From the NCBI GenBank assembly GCA_934193515.1, contig CAKPVJ010000010.1:1-64000 (forward strand): a stretch of DNA of 64,000 nt. The letters are read 5' to 3'. This DNA is from an uncultured Megasphaera sp. (GTDB lineage: Bacteria > Bacillota > Negativicutes > Veillonellales > Megasphaeraceae). The position numbers were made by a program, and so were the translations under genes. The notes beneath the pieces were generated by a model. It made no database searches. It had not been told where the DNA came from and saw nothing but the letters and a program-made list of their open reading frames with translations. Below, in pieces: positions 41,633-51,009 of the stretch (within the stretch, counting starts at the first letter, position 1; every line of letters begins with the position of its first letter).

Positions 41633-44008
41633 ATGCTTTTAAGTGAATTAAAAAAGGGAGAAAGTGCCAATGTATTGGCCGTCAAGGGCACAGGGACCCT
41701 GCGGCATCATTTGCTGGATATGGGATTGACGCCGCAGACTGTTGTGACGCTGCGCAAGGTAGCGCCTATGGGAGATCCGATTCAGATTCAGCTTCGCGGC
41801 TATGAACTGACACTGCGCTTGTCAGATGCCAAAGCCGTGGAAATAGAGAAAATAGGCGTACAGCCCAACGCGGCTCCTGCTGTAGCGCATGCATCCGTAG
41901 CTCATCCGCGCATTGGCGAATTGGGGGAAGCAGGAGATTATTGTATTCAAAAGATAGGTAAAGAAATTCCCAAAGGGCAGCCGATTACGTTTGCGCTGGC
42001 AGGCAACCAAAACTGCGGCAAAACGACGCTGTTTAACCAGCTGACAGGCGCTAGACAGCATGTGGGCAATTTTCCAGGCGTTACAGTCGATAAAAAAGAA
42101 GGCAAGATGCGCAAGCATCCGGAAGCAACGGTTATTGACCTGCCGGGTATATACTCATTGTCGCCGTACTCCAATGAAGAAATCGTAACGCGGGATTACT
42201 TGCTGAAAGAAAGGCCGACAGCCATTATCAACATTGTCGATGCGTCCAACTTGGAACGAAATTTGTATTTGACCATGCAGTTGATGGAATTGGGTATCCC
42301 GATTGTTTTGGCATTGAATATGATGGACGAAGTGCAGAAAAACGGCGGTTCCGTACGCATTAATGAACTGGAACATTACTTGGGTATTCCTGTCGTGCCG
42401 ATTTCTGCCGTCAAGAATCAAGGCATAGGCGAATTGATTGACCATGCCTTACATGTGGCGCTGCAGCGGGAAGCCCCGGCGCAGATTGATTTTTGCAAAG
42501 ACACGCCTGTTATTGGCGACCCCGTAGGCGCAGTACACCGCTGTATTCACGCCGTCGCGCATTTGATAGAACCCTTTGCGCAGAAGGTACATATTCCCAC
42601 CCGTTTTGCCGCTACGAAGGTCATTGAAAAAGACACGCTGATTATGAATCAGCTGGCGCTGCCAACAGGCGAAACCGAAGCGCTGTACCATATTATTGAA
42701 AATATGGAAAAAGAAAGCGGGATGGACAGGGAAGCCGCGCTGGCCAATATGCGCTTTTCCTATATCGAACGACTGTGTCAGCAGACGGTCGTCAAGCCGC
42801 ACGAAAGCCTGGAACATAAGCGCAGTGTGGCCATTGATAAAATACTGACGGGCACGTATACGGCGATTCCGGCGTTTTTGGCTATTATGGCATTTATTTT
42901 TGTCATGACGTTTAACTATTTAGGGGCCTATTTGTCAGACGGCATGGCTGTACTCGTTGACGGCGCGATTGCCGGAATAGATGACGGACTGACAGCGCTG
43001 CAGGTCAATCCTGTACTGCATTCCCTGATTACAGATGCGGTCTGCAAAGGGATTGGCAGTGTATTCAGCTTTTTGCCTACGATTGTACTGCTGTTCTTTT
43101 TCCTGTCGATTTTGGAAGATACGGGATATATGGCGCGGGTTGCTTTCGTCATGGATAAACTGCTGCGAAAAATCGGCTTGTCCGGCCGCAGTGTTGTCCC
43201 CATGCTGGTAGGATTTGGCTGCAGCGTGCCGGCGATTATGGCGACGCGGACACTGTCCAGTGAACGGGATCGTAAGATGACTATTTTGCTTACGCCTTTT
43301 ATGAGCTGCAGCGCCAAACTGCCGATTTACGGCTTTTTGACGACGGCTCTTTTCCCGGCGCACTTGCGGGGCCTTGTCGTGATTGCGCTGTACTTGATTG
43401 GGATTCTTTGCGGCATGGCCTATGCCGTGTATTTGAAGAAATTTTATTACAAAGGCCAGCCGGTACCGTTTGTTATGGAACTGCCGAATTACCGTATGCC
43501 AGGCGCATTGAGTGTCTGTCGCTTGATTTGGGATAAGGCTAAAGGATTTATTCAAAAGGCCTTTACCGTTATTTTTGCCGCAACGATTATTGTTTGGTTC
43601 TTAGAAACCTTTGATACGTCATTTAATATCGCTGCCGCCCCGGATACCAGCTTGATTGCGCTGTTGGGCAATTTCATCGCGCCTATCTTTGCGTCTTTAG
43701 GATTTGGCGATTGGCGCGTGGCAACGGCCATCGTAACGGGCTTTATGGCCAAAGAAAGCGTTGTTTCTACGATTACTGTACTGCTGCAGAGTGATATTTC
43801 CGTATTGCCGACGATGTTTACACCGTTTACGGCCTTTGTCTTTTTGGTATTTACCCTGCTCTATACACCGTGCGTCGCTGCTATTGCGACTGTCCGGCGG
43901 GAAATGGACAGCGGCAAAGCGGCGCTGATGGTCGTCGTAAGTCAGTGCGTCATTGCTTGGTTCGTGGCGTTTATCGTGCATACGATTGGTACACTGCTTG
44001 GATTTTAG
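41633..44008 (+). CDS. feoB: Fused FeoA-FeoB ferrous iron transporter
   Basis: A 791-residue protein. Residues 1-75 are a FeoA (SH3-like) domain (LLDMGLTPQTVVTLRKVAPMGDPIQIQLRGYELTLR); after a linker comes the FeoB G domain with GNQNCGKTTLFNQLTG (G1), DLPGIYSLSPYS (G3), and LNMMDE (G4); the last 400 residues form the membrane channel with two Gate-like domains (FGCSVPAIMATRTL, FMSCSAKLPIYGFL). It imports Fe2+ at the inner membrane. The Cys pairs in the gates are typical. The fusion replaces a separate feoA gene. A strong terminator follows. Confidence 0.95.
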   Translation: MLLSELKKGESANVLAVKGTGTLRHHLLDMGLTPQTVVTLRKVAPMGDPIQIQLRGYELTLRLSDAKAVEIEKIGVQPNAAPAVAHASVAHPRIGELGEAGDYCIQKIGKEIPKGQPITFALAGNQNCGKTTLFNQLTGARQHVGNFPGVTVDKKEGKMRKHPEATVIDLPGIYSLSPYSNEEIVTRDYLLKERPTAIINIVDASNLERNLYLTMQLMELGIPIVLALNMMDEVQKNGGSVRINELEHYLGIPVVPISAVKNQGIGELIDHALHVALQREAPAQIDFCKDTPVIGDPVGAVHRCIHAVAHLIEPFAQKVHIPTRFAATKVIEKDTLIMNQLALPTGETEALYHIIENMEKESGMDREAALANMRFSYIERLCQQTVVKPHESLEHKRSVAIDKILTGTYTAIPAFLAIMAFIFVMTFNYLGAYLSDGMAVLVDGAIAGIDDGLTALQVNPVLHSLITDAVCKGIGSVFSFLPTIVLLFFFLSILEDTGYMARVAFVMDKLLRKIGLSGRSVVPMLVGFGCSVPAIMATRTLSSERDRKMTILLTPFMSCSAKLPIYGFLTTALFPAHLRGLVVIALYLIGILCGMAYAVYLKKFYYKGQPVPFVMELPNYRMPGALSVCRLIWDKAKGFIQKAFTVIFAATIIVWFLETFDTSFNIAAAPDTSLIALLGNFIAPIFASLGFGDWRVATAIVTGFMAKESVVSTITVLLQSDISVLPTMFTPFTAFVFLVFTLLYTPCVAAIATVRREMDSGKAALMVVVSQCVIAWFVAFIVHTIGTLLGF

Positions 44009-44077
44009 AGATTACCATGCAAGGGATAGCCAAAATGACAACTCCTTGTATACTTTGTTTGATGTTTGCCGCAACGT

Positions 44078-44129
44078 AAAAAGCTGCAACAACATGAGTT
44101 TTTTAAACCCATGTTGTTGCAGCTTTTTT
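44078..44129. terminator. Bidirectional terminator after feoB
   Basis: AAAAAGCTGCAACAACATG pairs with CATGTTGTTGCAGCTTTTTT around an AT-rich loop. The GCTGCAACAA arm is shared with the hairpin at 9899-9944. Confidence 0.9.
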
Positions 44130-44214
44130 GTAGGCAGTGTTTAGTACAGCAGCCGTACTGTTTTTAGACTTCTAAAGAAAAGAGTGTTCAAAGGCACGCT
44201 GCATCGGTAACCCG

Positions 44215-44775
44215 TTACTTTTGCACTAACGGTTTCATGACACGGTACAAAATAGCCGCGATGACGATAGAAGACACTGAATTGACCGCCATGGAAATGC
44301 CGCAGTTGATGGCGCTGACATAGGCGACTTCCTGAGCATAGCCGAGAAAGTAATATTTGAAAGCATAGCGGATAATCGGTTCTGTAATGACATTGATGAT
44401 ACAGCCGCCAATGGCCGCGATAATGACATACAATACTTCTTTTTTGATGGAATGGACTCGGTCCAGATGCAGAATGGAAAAGGCAATACACGTAATAGAC
44501 CAGCCCAAAATAAACTTGGCGACAAACGTCGGCGGTGCTGACGTGACATAGCCTGTCAGCAGATCGGCAAGCGTCAGCCCTACAGCACCGGATAAGGCGC
44601 CGTAGGTGCCGCCCAACAATACAGAGGCCAGGATGACAAAGGCATAGCCGATGTATAATTTTCCTGTCAGGCCCAATCCCATTGGGATTTCAATGCGCAA
44701 GTAAAAGAAACAAATAAAAGCCATAGCAGCAAACAATCCTGCTAAGGTAAACTTTCTGATTTTATCATGACTCAT
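44215..44775 (-). CDS. ECF transporter S component
   Basis: A 186-residue membrane protein with six predicted helices of the energy-coupling-factor substrate-binding type: LAGLFAAMAFICFFYLRIEIP, GYAFVILASVLLGGTYGALSGAVGLTLADLLTGY, and the AxxxA-like helix 1 that contacts EcfT. S components each bind one vitamin or metal and share the EcfAAT module encoded elsewhere. The vitamin cannot be told; no riboswitch is seen in the short leader. I use ATG 44775 behind GGGAGG; the open frame farther upstream has no ribosome site. Confidence 0.82.
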   Translation of the reverse strand: MSHDKIRKFTLAGLFAAMAFICFFYLRIEIPMGLGLTGKLYIGYAFVILASVLLGGTYGALSGAVGLTLADLLTGYVTSAPPTFVAKFILGWSITCIAFSILHLDRVHSIKKEVLYVIIAAIGGCIINVITEPIIRYAFKYYFLGYAQEVAYVSAINCGISMAVNSVSSIVIAAILYRVMKPLVQK

Positions 44776-45130
44776 GATACAACCTCCCTCCCTAGTATAA
44801 TGCCCTAAAAGCATGACATTAGTATACAACAATACTGTCATAAGTTAAATGTACAGAATTAAAATATTTTTTATAGGACAGTTTGCCGATACTGTAAAAG
44901 TAAGCCTGTAAATACATTTCTGGATATTATCTAATAATATTAAATCATTAATAAATAAATGATAAAAACCAAGATTTATTAAAATGTTTAAACGATTTAC
45001 TATTTACAAAATAAAAGTATCGTGTTATACTTCGTAACATAGTTAAGAAATATATGTAGAGAGGACAAATGTATTTCTTGAGAAAATTTGATAGGGGCAG
45101 TTCGCGTACATTAGGATGGAGGGAGAGACA
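44776..45130. promoter_or_regulatory. Divergent promoter region between the ECF and AGCS genes
   Basis: On the plus strand TTTACA (45003-45008), 17 bases, TATACT (45026-45031) drives the symporter gene. On the minus strand a TATACT near 44821 with TTTAAC 17 bases upstream could drive the ECF gene. The rest is very AT-rich with GTTTAAAC (44986-44993); no gene or structured RNA is seen. Confidence 0.5.
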
Positions 45131-46555
45131 ATGGATATAGGGGGCTTGTTAAAAGCGTTAAATAATTTTGTCTGGGGGCCGATTATGCTGGCATTTCTCG
45201 TAGGAACGGGAATTTTTCTTACGATTCGCCTTAAATTTTTGCCGTGGCGTAATTTGTGGTATGCCACCAGCATGATTTTTCGCAAAGGCAAACATGCCGG
45301 CGATATTTCTCCATTCCAATCATTGATGACGGCGCTGGCAGCGACAGTAGGAACCGGGAATATTGTAGGCGTAGCGACGGCTTTGGTATTAGGCGGGCCG
45401 GGCGCTTTGGTTTGGATGTGGATTAGTGCCTGCTTCGGGCTGTCTACGAAATACGGTGAATCCGTGCTGGCTGTCAAATATCGTGAAGTCAATGATATTG
45501 GAGAAATGGCAGGCGGTCCCATGTATGCCATGAAAAATGGCATCAAAAATAAAGCAGCGGGCCGGACATTAGCCTGGTTGTTTGCATTCTTTGCTGTTTG
45601 CGCTTCCTTTGGCATTGGCAATATGACGCAGGCCAATTCTATTTCTTCTGCCTTGTTTACCAGTTATGAAATTCCGACATGGATTGTTGGTATCCTTATT
45701 GTAGTTGCTTCATTAGCTATTTTTGTCCGCGGTATTAAAGGCATCGGCAAGGTATCCAGCATTGTCGTGCCGTTTATGGCCGGTTTTTATTTTATGGCAG
45801 CTGTTATTGTAATCGTTGTCAATGCAGCGGCACTGCCTGCCGGGATTGCTGAAATGTTCCGCATGGCCTTTTCCTTTGAATCAGTGGCTGGCGGCATAGG
45901 CGGCTCTATTATCGCTTCCATGCTTACGGCTATGCGCTGGGGCGTTGCCCGCGGTGTCTTTTCCAATGAAGCGGGACTTGGCTCGGCTCCGATTGCCGCA
46001 GCGGCTGCCCAGACAGATCATCCGTCGCGGCAGGGCTACGTCAATATGACAGGGACGTTTTTTGATACGATGATTATTTGCATGCTTACAGGGCTGGTGA
46101 TTGCTTCCTCGGGTGTGTTAGGAACGATAGATCCGGCTACGGGAAAATTAGTAACCGGTGCCCAATTGACCATAGCGGCATTCAGTACCGTATTTGGTGA
46201 CTATGGAAAATTAATCGTGTCCATAGGCTTGACGCTTTTTGCCTTTTCAACGATTTTGGGCTGGGAATATTACGGCGAAAAAGCACTGGAATATTTGATT
46301 CATAAACGCAGCGTCATTACGGCGTATCGCATTATTTTTAGCTTGATTACCTATGTCGGCGCAACCCAAACGCTGGATATGGTATGGAATTTCTCGGATA
46401 CGATGAATGGCTTGATGGCCATACCGAATTTAATTTGTCTCCTGTGGCTGAATAAAGATATTGCCAAAGAATGTTTTGCGTACCAAAAAGAAGTTGTCAT
46501 TCCGGAAAAACGAGGGGAAAAAGTGGATTATGATACCATCCATGCAGAACCGTAA
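45131..46555 (+). CDS. Sodium:alanine (AGCS) symporter
   Basis: A 474-residue transporter of the alanine-or-glycine:cation symporter family with about eleven helices. Signature elements are SPFQSLMTALAATVGTGNIVGVATAL, GGPGALVWMWISACFGLSTKYGE and FSNEAGLGSAPIAAAAA. It imports alanine or glycine (perhaps glutamine) with Na+. I start at ATG 45131, five bases after the GGAGGGAGAG site. It is monocistronic, with its own promoter and terminator. Confidence 0.93.
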   Translation: MDIGGLLKALNNFVWGPIMLAFLVGTGIFLTIRLKFLPWRNLWYATSMIFRKGKHAGDISPFQSLMTALAATVGTGNIVGVATALVLGGPGALVWMWISACFGLSTKYGESVLAVKYREVNDIGEMAGGPMYAMKNGIKNKAAGRTLAWLFAFFAVCASFGIGNMTQANSISSALFTSYEIPTWIVGILIVVASLAIFVRGIKGIGKVSSIVVPFMAGFYFMAAVIVIVVNAAALPAGIAEMFRMAFSFESVAGGIGGSIIASMLTAMRWGVARGVFSNEAGLGSAPIAAAAAQTDHPSRQGYVNMTGTFFDTMIICMLTGLVIASSGVLGTIDPATGKLVTGAQLTIAAFSTVFGDYGKLIVSIGLTLFAFSTILGWEYYGEKALEYLIHKRSVITAYRIIFSLITYVGATQTLDMVWNFSDTMNGLMAIPNLICLLWLNKDIAKECFAYQKEVVIPEKRGEKVDYDTIHAEP

Positions 46556-46562
46556 TCATGCA

Positions 46563-46592
46563 GGGATGAAATAGGTGAAATTTCATCCCTTC
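46563..46592 (+). terminator. Terminator of the AGCS symporter gene
   Basis: GGGATGAAAT pairs with ATTTCATCCC around AGGTGA a few bases after the stop; the following bases are TTCCCTCT, so it is not a perfect T run. Confidence 0.6.
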
Positions 46593-46640
46593 CCTCTATA
46601 TCCTATCCCCGTCTAATGACCATTGGTTCAATAGACAAAA

Positions 46641-46680
46641 ACAAACGTCTGATGCATATGTCAGGCGTTTGTTTTTTTTT
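46641..46680 (+). terminator. Strong terminator before yqeB
   Basis: ACAAACGTCTGA / TCAGGCGTTTGT around TGCATATG, followed by T9. Confidence 0.88.
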
Positions 46681-46751
46681 GGAAGAAAGACAAATGACAT
46701 GGGATTGTGTATACTATAGAAGAAAGTATTTGATAGAAAGGCTGTGTTCCT

Positions 46752-47597
46752 ATGAAGGATAAATTAGTCATTGTCCGCGGCGGCGGTGATTTAGCTACCG
46801 GCGTAGTGCAGGCGCTGTGGCGGGCCGGTTTTCTGCTGCTGGTTTTGGAAGTGCCGGATCCCTCTGCCATTCGGCGGCAGGTAGCGTTGTCAGAAGCGGT
46901 ATATGACGGCAGTGCCACTGTAGAAGATATGACGGCACGATGCTGCAAAAGCGGGCGGGCCATAGAAAAAGCCTGGCGCGACCATGAAGTCCCTATCGTA
47001 ATTGACCCGCAGGGCCGGTCCATTGCTGAATTAAAGCCATGGGCTGTCGTTGATGCCATTTTGGCCAAGAAAAACTTGGGAACGACCAGGGCAATGGCAC
47101 CGCATACGATTGCCCTGGGACCGGGATTTACGGCAGGTGTAGATGTGGATGTCGTCATAGAAACAAAACGGGGGCATAACTTGGGACGGCTTATCTATCA
47201 GGGAGATGCGGCACCCAATACGGGCATTCCCGGCATGATTGCCGGTTTTGGCAAAGAACGAGTCATTCACAGCCCGGCGGCAGGATACTTTTATGGCTTG
47301 GCGGCCATCGGCGATATCGTAGAAAAGGGACAGCCCGTTGGCGTCATTACCCAAGAAGCACTTCCAGACGGTGTAAAGCCTGCAGTGGCAATGGGCATTC
47401 CTGTACCGGCAACGCTTACGGGGTTGCTGCGCGGCATGATTCGCAGTACCTATCCTGTTGTATCGGGATTTAAAATAGCCGATATTGATCCCCGAAAAGA
47501 TGAGCTTAAAAATTGTTTTACCATTTCTGATAAAGCTCGCTGTTTGGGAGGTGCTGTACTGACGGCACTTTGTGCGATGATGCAGCAGGAAAAATAA
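46752..47597 (+). CDS. yqeB: Selenium-dependent molybdenum hydroxylase system protein YqeB
   Basis: A 281-residue protein of the EF2563/YqeB family. VIVRGGGDLATGVVQALWRAGF starts with a dinucleotide-like loop, AMAPHTIALGPGFTAGVDVDVVIETKRGHNLGR is the family core, and SPAAGYFYGLAAIGDIVEKGQPVG is a biotinyl-like beta domain. YqeB is co-distributed with selenium-containing molybdenum hydroxylases (xanthine dehydrogenase type) and YqeC, and is believed to act in making their labile-selenium cofactor. None of those partners is next to it here. Confidence 0.88.
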   Translation: MKDKLVIVRGGGDLATGVVQALWRAGFLLLVLEVPDPSAIRRQVALSEAVYDGSATVEDMTARCCKSGRAIEKAWRDHEVPIVIDPQGRSIAELKPWAVVDAILAKKNLGTTRAMAPHTIALGPGFTAGVDVDVVIETKRGHNLGRLIYQGDAAPNTGIPGMIAGFGKERVIHSPAAGYFYGLAAIGDIVEKGQPVGVITQEALPDGVKPAVAMGIPVPATLTGLLRGMIRSTYPVVSGFKIADIDPRKDELKNCFTISDKARCLGGAVLTALCAMMQQEK

Positions 47598-47624
47598 TAT
47601 GATGGTTTATTTCCAACTGGAACG

Positions 47625-47671
47625 TATAATACCGACAGATGTTCGTATCAAAGACATCTGTCGGTATTATA
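47625..47671. terminator. 18-bp perfect inverted repeat between convergent genes
   Basis: TATAATACCGACAGATGT (47625-47642) and its exact complement (47654-47671) around eleven bases. It lies between the convergent yqeB and M20 genes and could stop both transcripts, though neither side has a long T run. Confidence 0.6.
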
Positions 47672-47686
47672 CATATAACGATACAG

Positions 47687-48814
47687 TTAGATAATGGAGA
47701 AAAACATAAAATCAGCCATTTGCTGCAAACCGGGAGCAATGGTATCTAATTCTAATGTTTCATGAACGGTGTGCTCCCCGTGACTGCGGCAGATGCCAAA
47801 GGAGATAGCCGGAATGCCGAGATGAAGCGGGATATTGGCATCCGTACTGCCGGACTGCCATACCGTTGGCAGTCCTTGGGCGTCACGGACTGCTTTGTAG
47901 CGGTCATATAATTCGGCTTTTAAAACGCCGTTGCTGCAGGGCCGTTCGCCTAAGAGCTGCTGCGTTATATGAATGGTATCTGTTTTTGTATCCTGCAGGA
48001 TTTTTTTGACGGTTTCATCCAGTGTTTCTAATTCGTGCATGGATTCACTGCGCAGGTCCAGGGTAAACGTGGCTTGTGCGGCAATAGAATTGACCGTTGT
48101 GCCGCCGGCAATTGTTCCGACATTGTACGTAGTCCGCGGCTGCTGGGGGACCGTCATGGCATAGAGACGGGAAATGATGGACGAAGCGATGGCGATGGCA
48201 TTGTCGTTGCCAAAATGCATCCAGCTGTGGCCGCCTTCGGCATCAATGGTTACGGCATAGCGGCGGGAACCGACAGCCAAATTGACAGCTGTATCAAACG
48301 TGCAGTCTACGGCGACTACTTCAGCTGTACGGTCTTTCCATTTCGCCATGATGTGACGCATGCCACTGAGATTACCCAATCCTTCTTCTCCGACGTTAAA
48401 GGCAAAAAGAATGCCCGTGGGGAGCGTGATATGCAGGTCACGAATCATCTGGATGAAAAAGAGCAGCCCGGCTGCGCTGGCACTATTGTCACCGCAGGAA
48501 GGTGCGGCTAATGTATTACCGTCTATCCGAGGCGTAATCGTATCGAGCTGATTAAAAACCGTATCGATATGAGCGTTGTATATTGGAAATTTTTCAGTTG
48601 GGCTTAATGCGTGGGGATAAATAACGTTACCTGCTTCATCGATATAGGCTTCGTCGATTCCCAAGTTTTTCAAATACTGCAATACCCAAGCGGCTTTTTT
48701 TTCTGTATGGCCCGTTGGGGAAGGAATGGAAGCAATGGTACAAATTAAGTCGGTTACTTCGTGAATATGACTGGCAATATATCGTTGAATATTCTGATGC
48801 AAATTTTTGTTCAT
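47687..48814 (-). CDS. M20-family metallopeptidase
   Basis: A 375-residue zinc peptidase of the M20 (PepT/ArgE/CPG2) type. Metal ligands: YNAHIDTVF (His, Asp), SCGDNSASAAGLLFF (bridging Asp), NVGEEGLGN (catalytic Glu and ligand Glu), VDCTFD (Asp), and GEHTVHETLE (final His). A dimerisation insert lies between about residues 185 and 300. Likely substrates are di- or tripeptides or an N-acyl amino acid. It is divergent from the dipeptide transporter operon, so import and cleavage of peptides may be linked. Confidence 0.88.
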   Translation of the reverse strand: MNKNLHQNIQRYIASHIHEVTDLICTIASIPSPTGHTEKKAAWVLQYLKNLGIDEAYIDEAGNVIYPHALSPTEKFPIYNAHIDTVFNQLDTITPRIDGNTLAAPSCGDNSASAAGLLFFIQMIRDLHITLPTGILFAFNVGEEGLGNLSGMRHIMAKWKDRTAEVVAVDCTFDTAVNLAVGSRRYAVTIDAEGGHSWMHFGNDNAIAIASSIISRLYAMTVPQQPRTTYNVGTIAGGTTVNSIAAQATFTLDLRSESMHELETLDETVKKILQDTKTDTIHITQQLLGERPCSNGVLKAELYDRYKAVRDAQGLPTVWQSGSTDANIPLHLGIPAISFGICRSHGEHTVHETLELDTIAPGLQQMADFMFFSII

Positions 48815-48883
48815 TTTTCTAAACTCCTTTATATATTTAAAAATAAAAAGAAAATAACATTATAATATAATCAAATAAAACGT

Positions 48884-48912
48884 TTGACTTATTATAAATT
48901 TTATTGTATCAT
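48884..48912 (+). promoter_or_regulatory. Promoter of the dpp operon
   Basis: TTGACT (48884-48889), 17 bases, TATCAT (48907-48912). The predicted start near 48919 coincides with the first base of the terminator hairpin at 48919-48961. Confidence 0.6.
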
Positions 48913-48918
48913 CATAAC

Positions 48919-48961
48919 ATGCAATGGCGCATACATCAATGAGCCATTGCATTTTTTTTTA
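48919..48961 (+). terminator. Terminator-like hairpin in the dpp leader
   Basis: ATGCAATGGC (48919-48928) pairs with GCCATTGCAT (48943-48952) followed by T9. It lies between promoter and dppB, so it may attenuate the operon, or it may end an unseen short transcript. Confidence 0.75.
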
Positions 48962-49022
48962 GCAGCTGTTTTGTTTTATTGAGGGGAAAACAAAGCAGAA
49001 GATACTAGGGGGGAGATTCTTT

Positions 49023-49976
49023 ATGGGGACTTATATTGTAAAGCGTTTAGCCATATCGATTCCAGTATTGTTTCTTATTTCAGTAGGAGCATTTATACTG
49101 GTGCATTTGACGCCAGGCGATCCTGCCGATATGTATATTACACCGGATATGACGCCGGCGCAAATTGAAATGACCAGAGCCGCTTTGGGGCTGGATAAGC
49201 CATTACTTATTCAATATGTAGACTGGATTGGTAATTTCTTGGCAGGCAATTTGGGATTTTCGTTTGGCAATCGGCAACCGGTATTAGATATTATTGCACA
49301 ACGATTGACGCCGACCTTGCTGCTGATGAGCCTGAGTTTATTAGTTGCTTATATTACGGCAATTCCGTTAGGAATTTGGGCAGCTCTTCGTAAAGATACT
49401 ATATGGGATCGCTGCATTATTGGCTGGACATTTTTAAATGTTTCTTTTCCGCCATTTTTCTTAGGCCTCGCATTGATTTATGTGTTTGCTGTACAGTTGG
49501 ACATTTTCCCGACAGGCGGTATGAGTGTACTGGGAAGTGATGGCGATGCAGAAGACTTAATTCTGCATTTGGTATTACCTGTACTGGTTATGGCGTCACA
49601 GTTTTCAGCGAACATGATTCGCTACGTTCGTTCCAGCGTGATAGATGTGATGCATCAAAACTATATCCGGACAGCGCTTGCCAAAGGACTCAGCTGGCCG
49701 CAAATTTTATGGCATCATGTACTGCGTAATTCTCTGATTCCTATTATTACTGTTATTGGAACAGATTTACCGAAAATTATTGGCGGCGCTGTTATTACGG
49801 AACAGATTTTTCAGTGGCCCGGCATTGGCTCGTTAACGGTTGCGGCGATTAATTCGCGTGATTATCCGGTGTTGATGGCTATTGTCATATTATCTGCTGT
49901 GGCTGTATTGATTGCCAACATTATTATTGACATATTATACGCTGTTATTGACCCGCGCATTACCTATGGAAAATAA
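49023..49976 (+). CDS. dppB: Dipeptide/oligopeptide ABC transporter permease DppB
   Basis: A 317-residue six-helix permease. MGTYIVKRLAISIPVLFLISVGAFILVHLTPGDPA is the usual DppB/OppB beginning, and RTALAKGLSWPQILWHHVLRNSLIPIIT is the EAA loop. It pairs with DppC to form the channel. GGGGGGAGA precedes ATG 49023. The five genes dppB-C-A-D-F lie in order on one strand. Opp and Nik permeases are close relatives, so the exact ligand is set by the binding protein. Confidence 0.92.
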   Translation: MGTYIVKRLAISIPVLFLISVGAFILVHLTPGDPADMYITPDMTPAQIEMTRAALGLDKPLLIQYVDWIGNFLAGNLGFSFGNRQPVLDIIAQRLTPTLLLMSLSLLVAYITAIPLGIWAALRKDTIWDRCIIGWTFLNVSFPPFFLGLALIYVFAVQLDIFPTGGMSVLGSDGDAEDLILHLVLPVLVMASQFSANMIRYVRSSVIDVMHQNYIRTALAKGLSWPQILWHHVLRNSLIPIITVIGTDLPKIIGGAVITEQIFQWPGIGSLTVAAINSRDYPVLMAIVILSAVAVLIANIIIDILYAVIDPRITYGK

Positions 49977-49988
49977 GGGGGAAGTCAT

Positions 49989-50933
49989 ATGGATCCAAAA
50001 AAATTCGTATTGCTGCATCAAACGCAAGGGGCGGCAGACATGTCTGCTGGCATGATGCCGATAGAAAAAGAGCAGGTACCTGCAGAAGAATTAGAATCAT
50101 GGGGGAAAATAACATGGCGCAGGTTCTGTCAAAATAAAGCTGCCGTATACAGCCTGATTATTTTGATTATTACCATTTTAATTGCTATTTTGGCTCCTGT
50201 GATTGCACCGTACGATCCGGCACAGACTGTAGGCGCTTTTGACGAAAGTCCGTCAGCGTCATTTTTATTAGGAACGGATGATGTAGGACGGGATGTACTG
50301 AGCAGGCTTATTTATGGGTCTCAAGTTTCTTTGATTGTTGGGATTGGTTCTGTTGCCATCTATGCCTTTATTGGTGTTACGTTAGGATTGCTTTCCGGTT
50401 ATTTTGGCAGTTGGCTGGATGGTTTGATTATGCGTATTACAGAAGTATTTATGTCGTATCCGCAGTTTATGATTATACTGGTTATTGTCAGCCTGATTGG
50501 CCCCAATATGATGACTGTTATGCTGGTTATGGGCTTGATGGGCTGGCCGCCGATTTGTCGTTTGGTTCGCGGTGAAGTCATGCGAATAAAAACGATTGAT
50601 TATGTATCGGCAGCGATTGTAACCGGGTATTCGCCTTGTACGATTGTATTTCGTCATATTTTGCCGAATGTGTTGTCACCGATTTTAGTTAACTGCACCT
50701 TTGGTATAGCACAGGCTATTTTAATTGAAGCAGCTCTTAGCTTTTTGGGAATGGGCGTACAGCCGCCGGCTTCCAGCTGGGGCAATATGCTGACAAGTGC
50801 TCAGTCCATTATGATTTTGTCAGAAGAACCATGGCGCTGGATTCCGCCTGGTATTGCTATTTTAATCGCCGTGCTGACGATTAACTTTTTGGGAGATGGC
50901 CTTAATGAAGCCATCAATGGAGATGCCAAGTAA
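49989..50933 (+). CDS. dppC: Dipeptide/oligopeptide ABC transporter permease DppC
   Basis: A 314-residue permease with a longer polar N-terminus (about 50 residues) than usual. LLGTDDVGRDVLSRLIYGSQVSL is the DppC/OppC signature and AAIVTGYSPCTIVFRHILPNVLSPILV is the EAA loop. It starts twelve bases after dppB and forms the second half of the channel. Confidence 0.92.
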   Translation: MDPKKFVLLHQTQGAADMSAGMMPIEKEQVPAEELESWGKITWRRFCQNKAAVYSLIILIITILIAILAPVIAPYDPAQTVGAFDESPSASFLLGTDDVGRDVLSRLIYGSQVSLIVGIGSVAIYAFIGVTLGLLSGYFGSWLDGLIMRITEVFMSYPQFMIILVIVSLIGPNMMTVMLVMGLMGWPPICRLVRGEVMRIKTIDYVSAAIVTGYSPCTIVFRHILPNVLSPILVNCTFGIAQAILIEAALSFLGMGVQPPASSWGNMLTSAQSIMILSEEPWRWIPPGIAILIAVLTINFLGDGLNEAINGDAK

Positions 50934-51009
50934 TCATGGCAGTGACACAACGCTCAATGGGCACTGTGTTTAGGTTATATACTATTGCTTTTAGAGAGGG
51001 GTAATTGAT

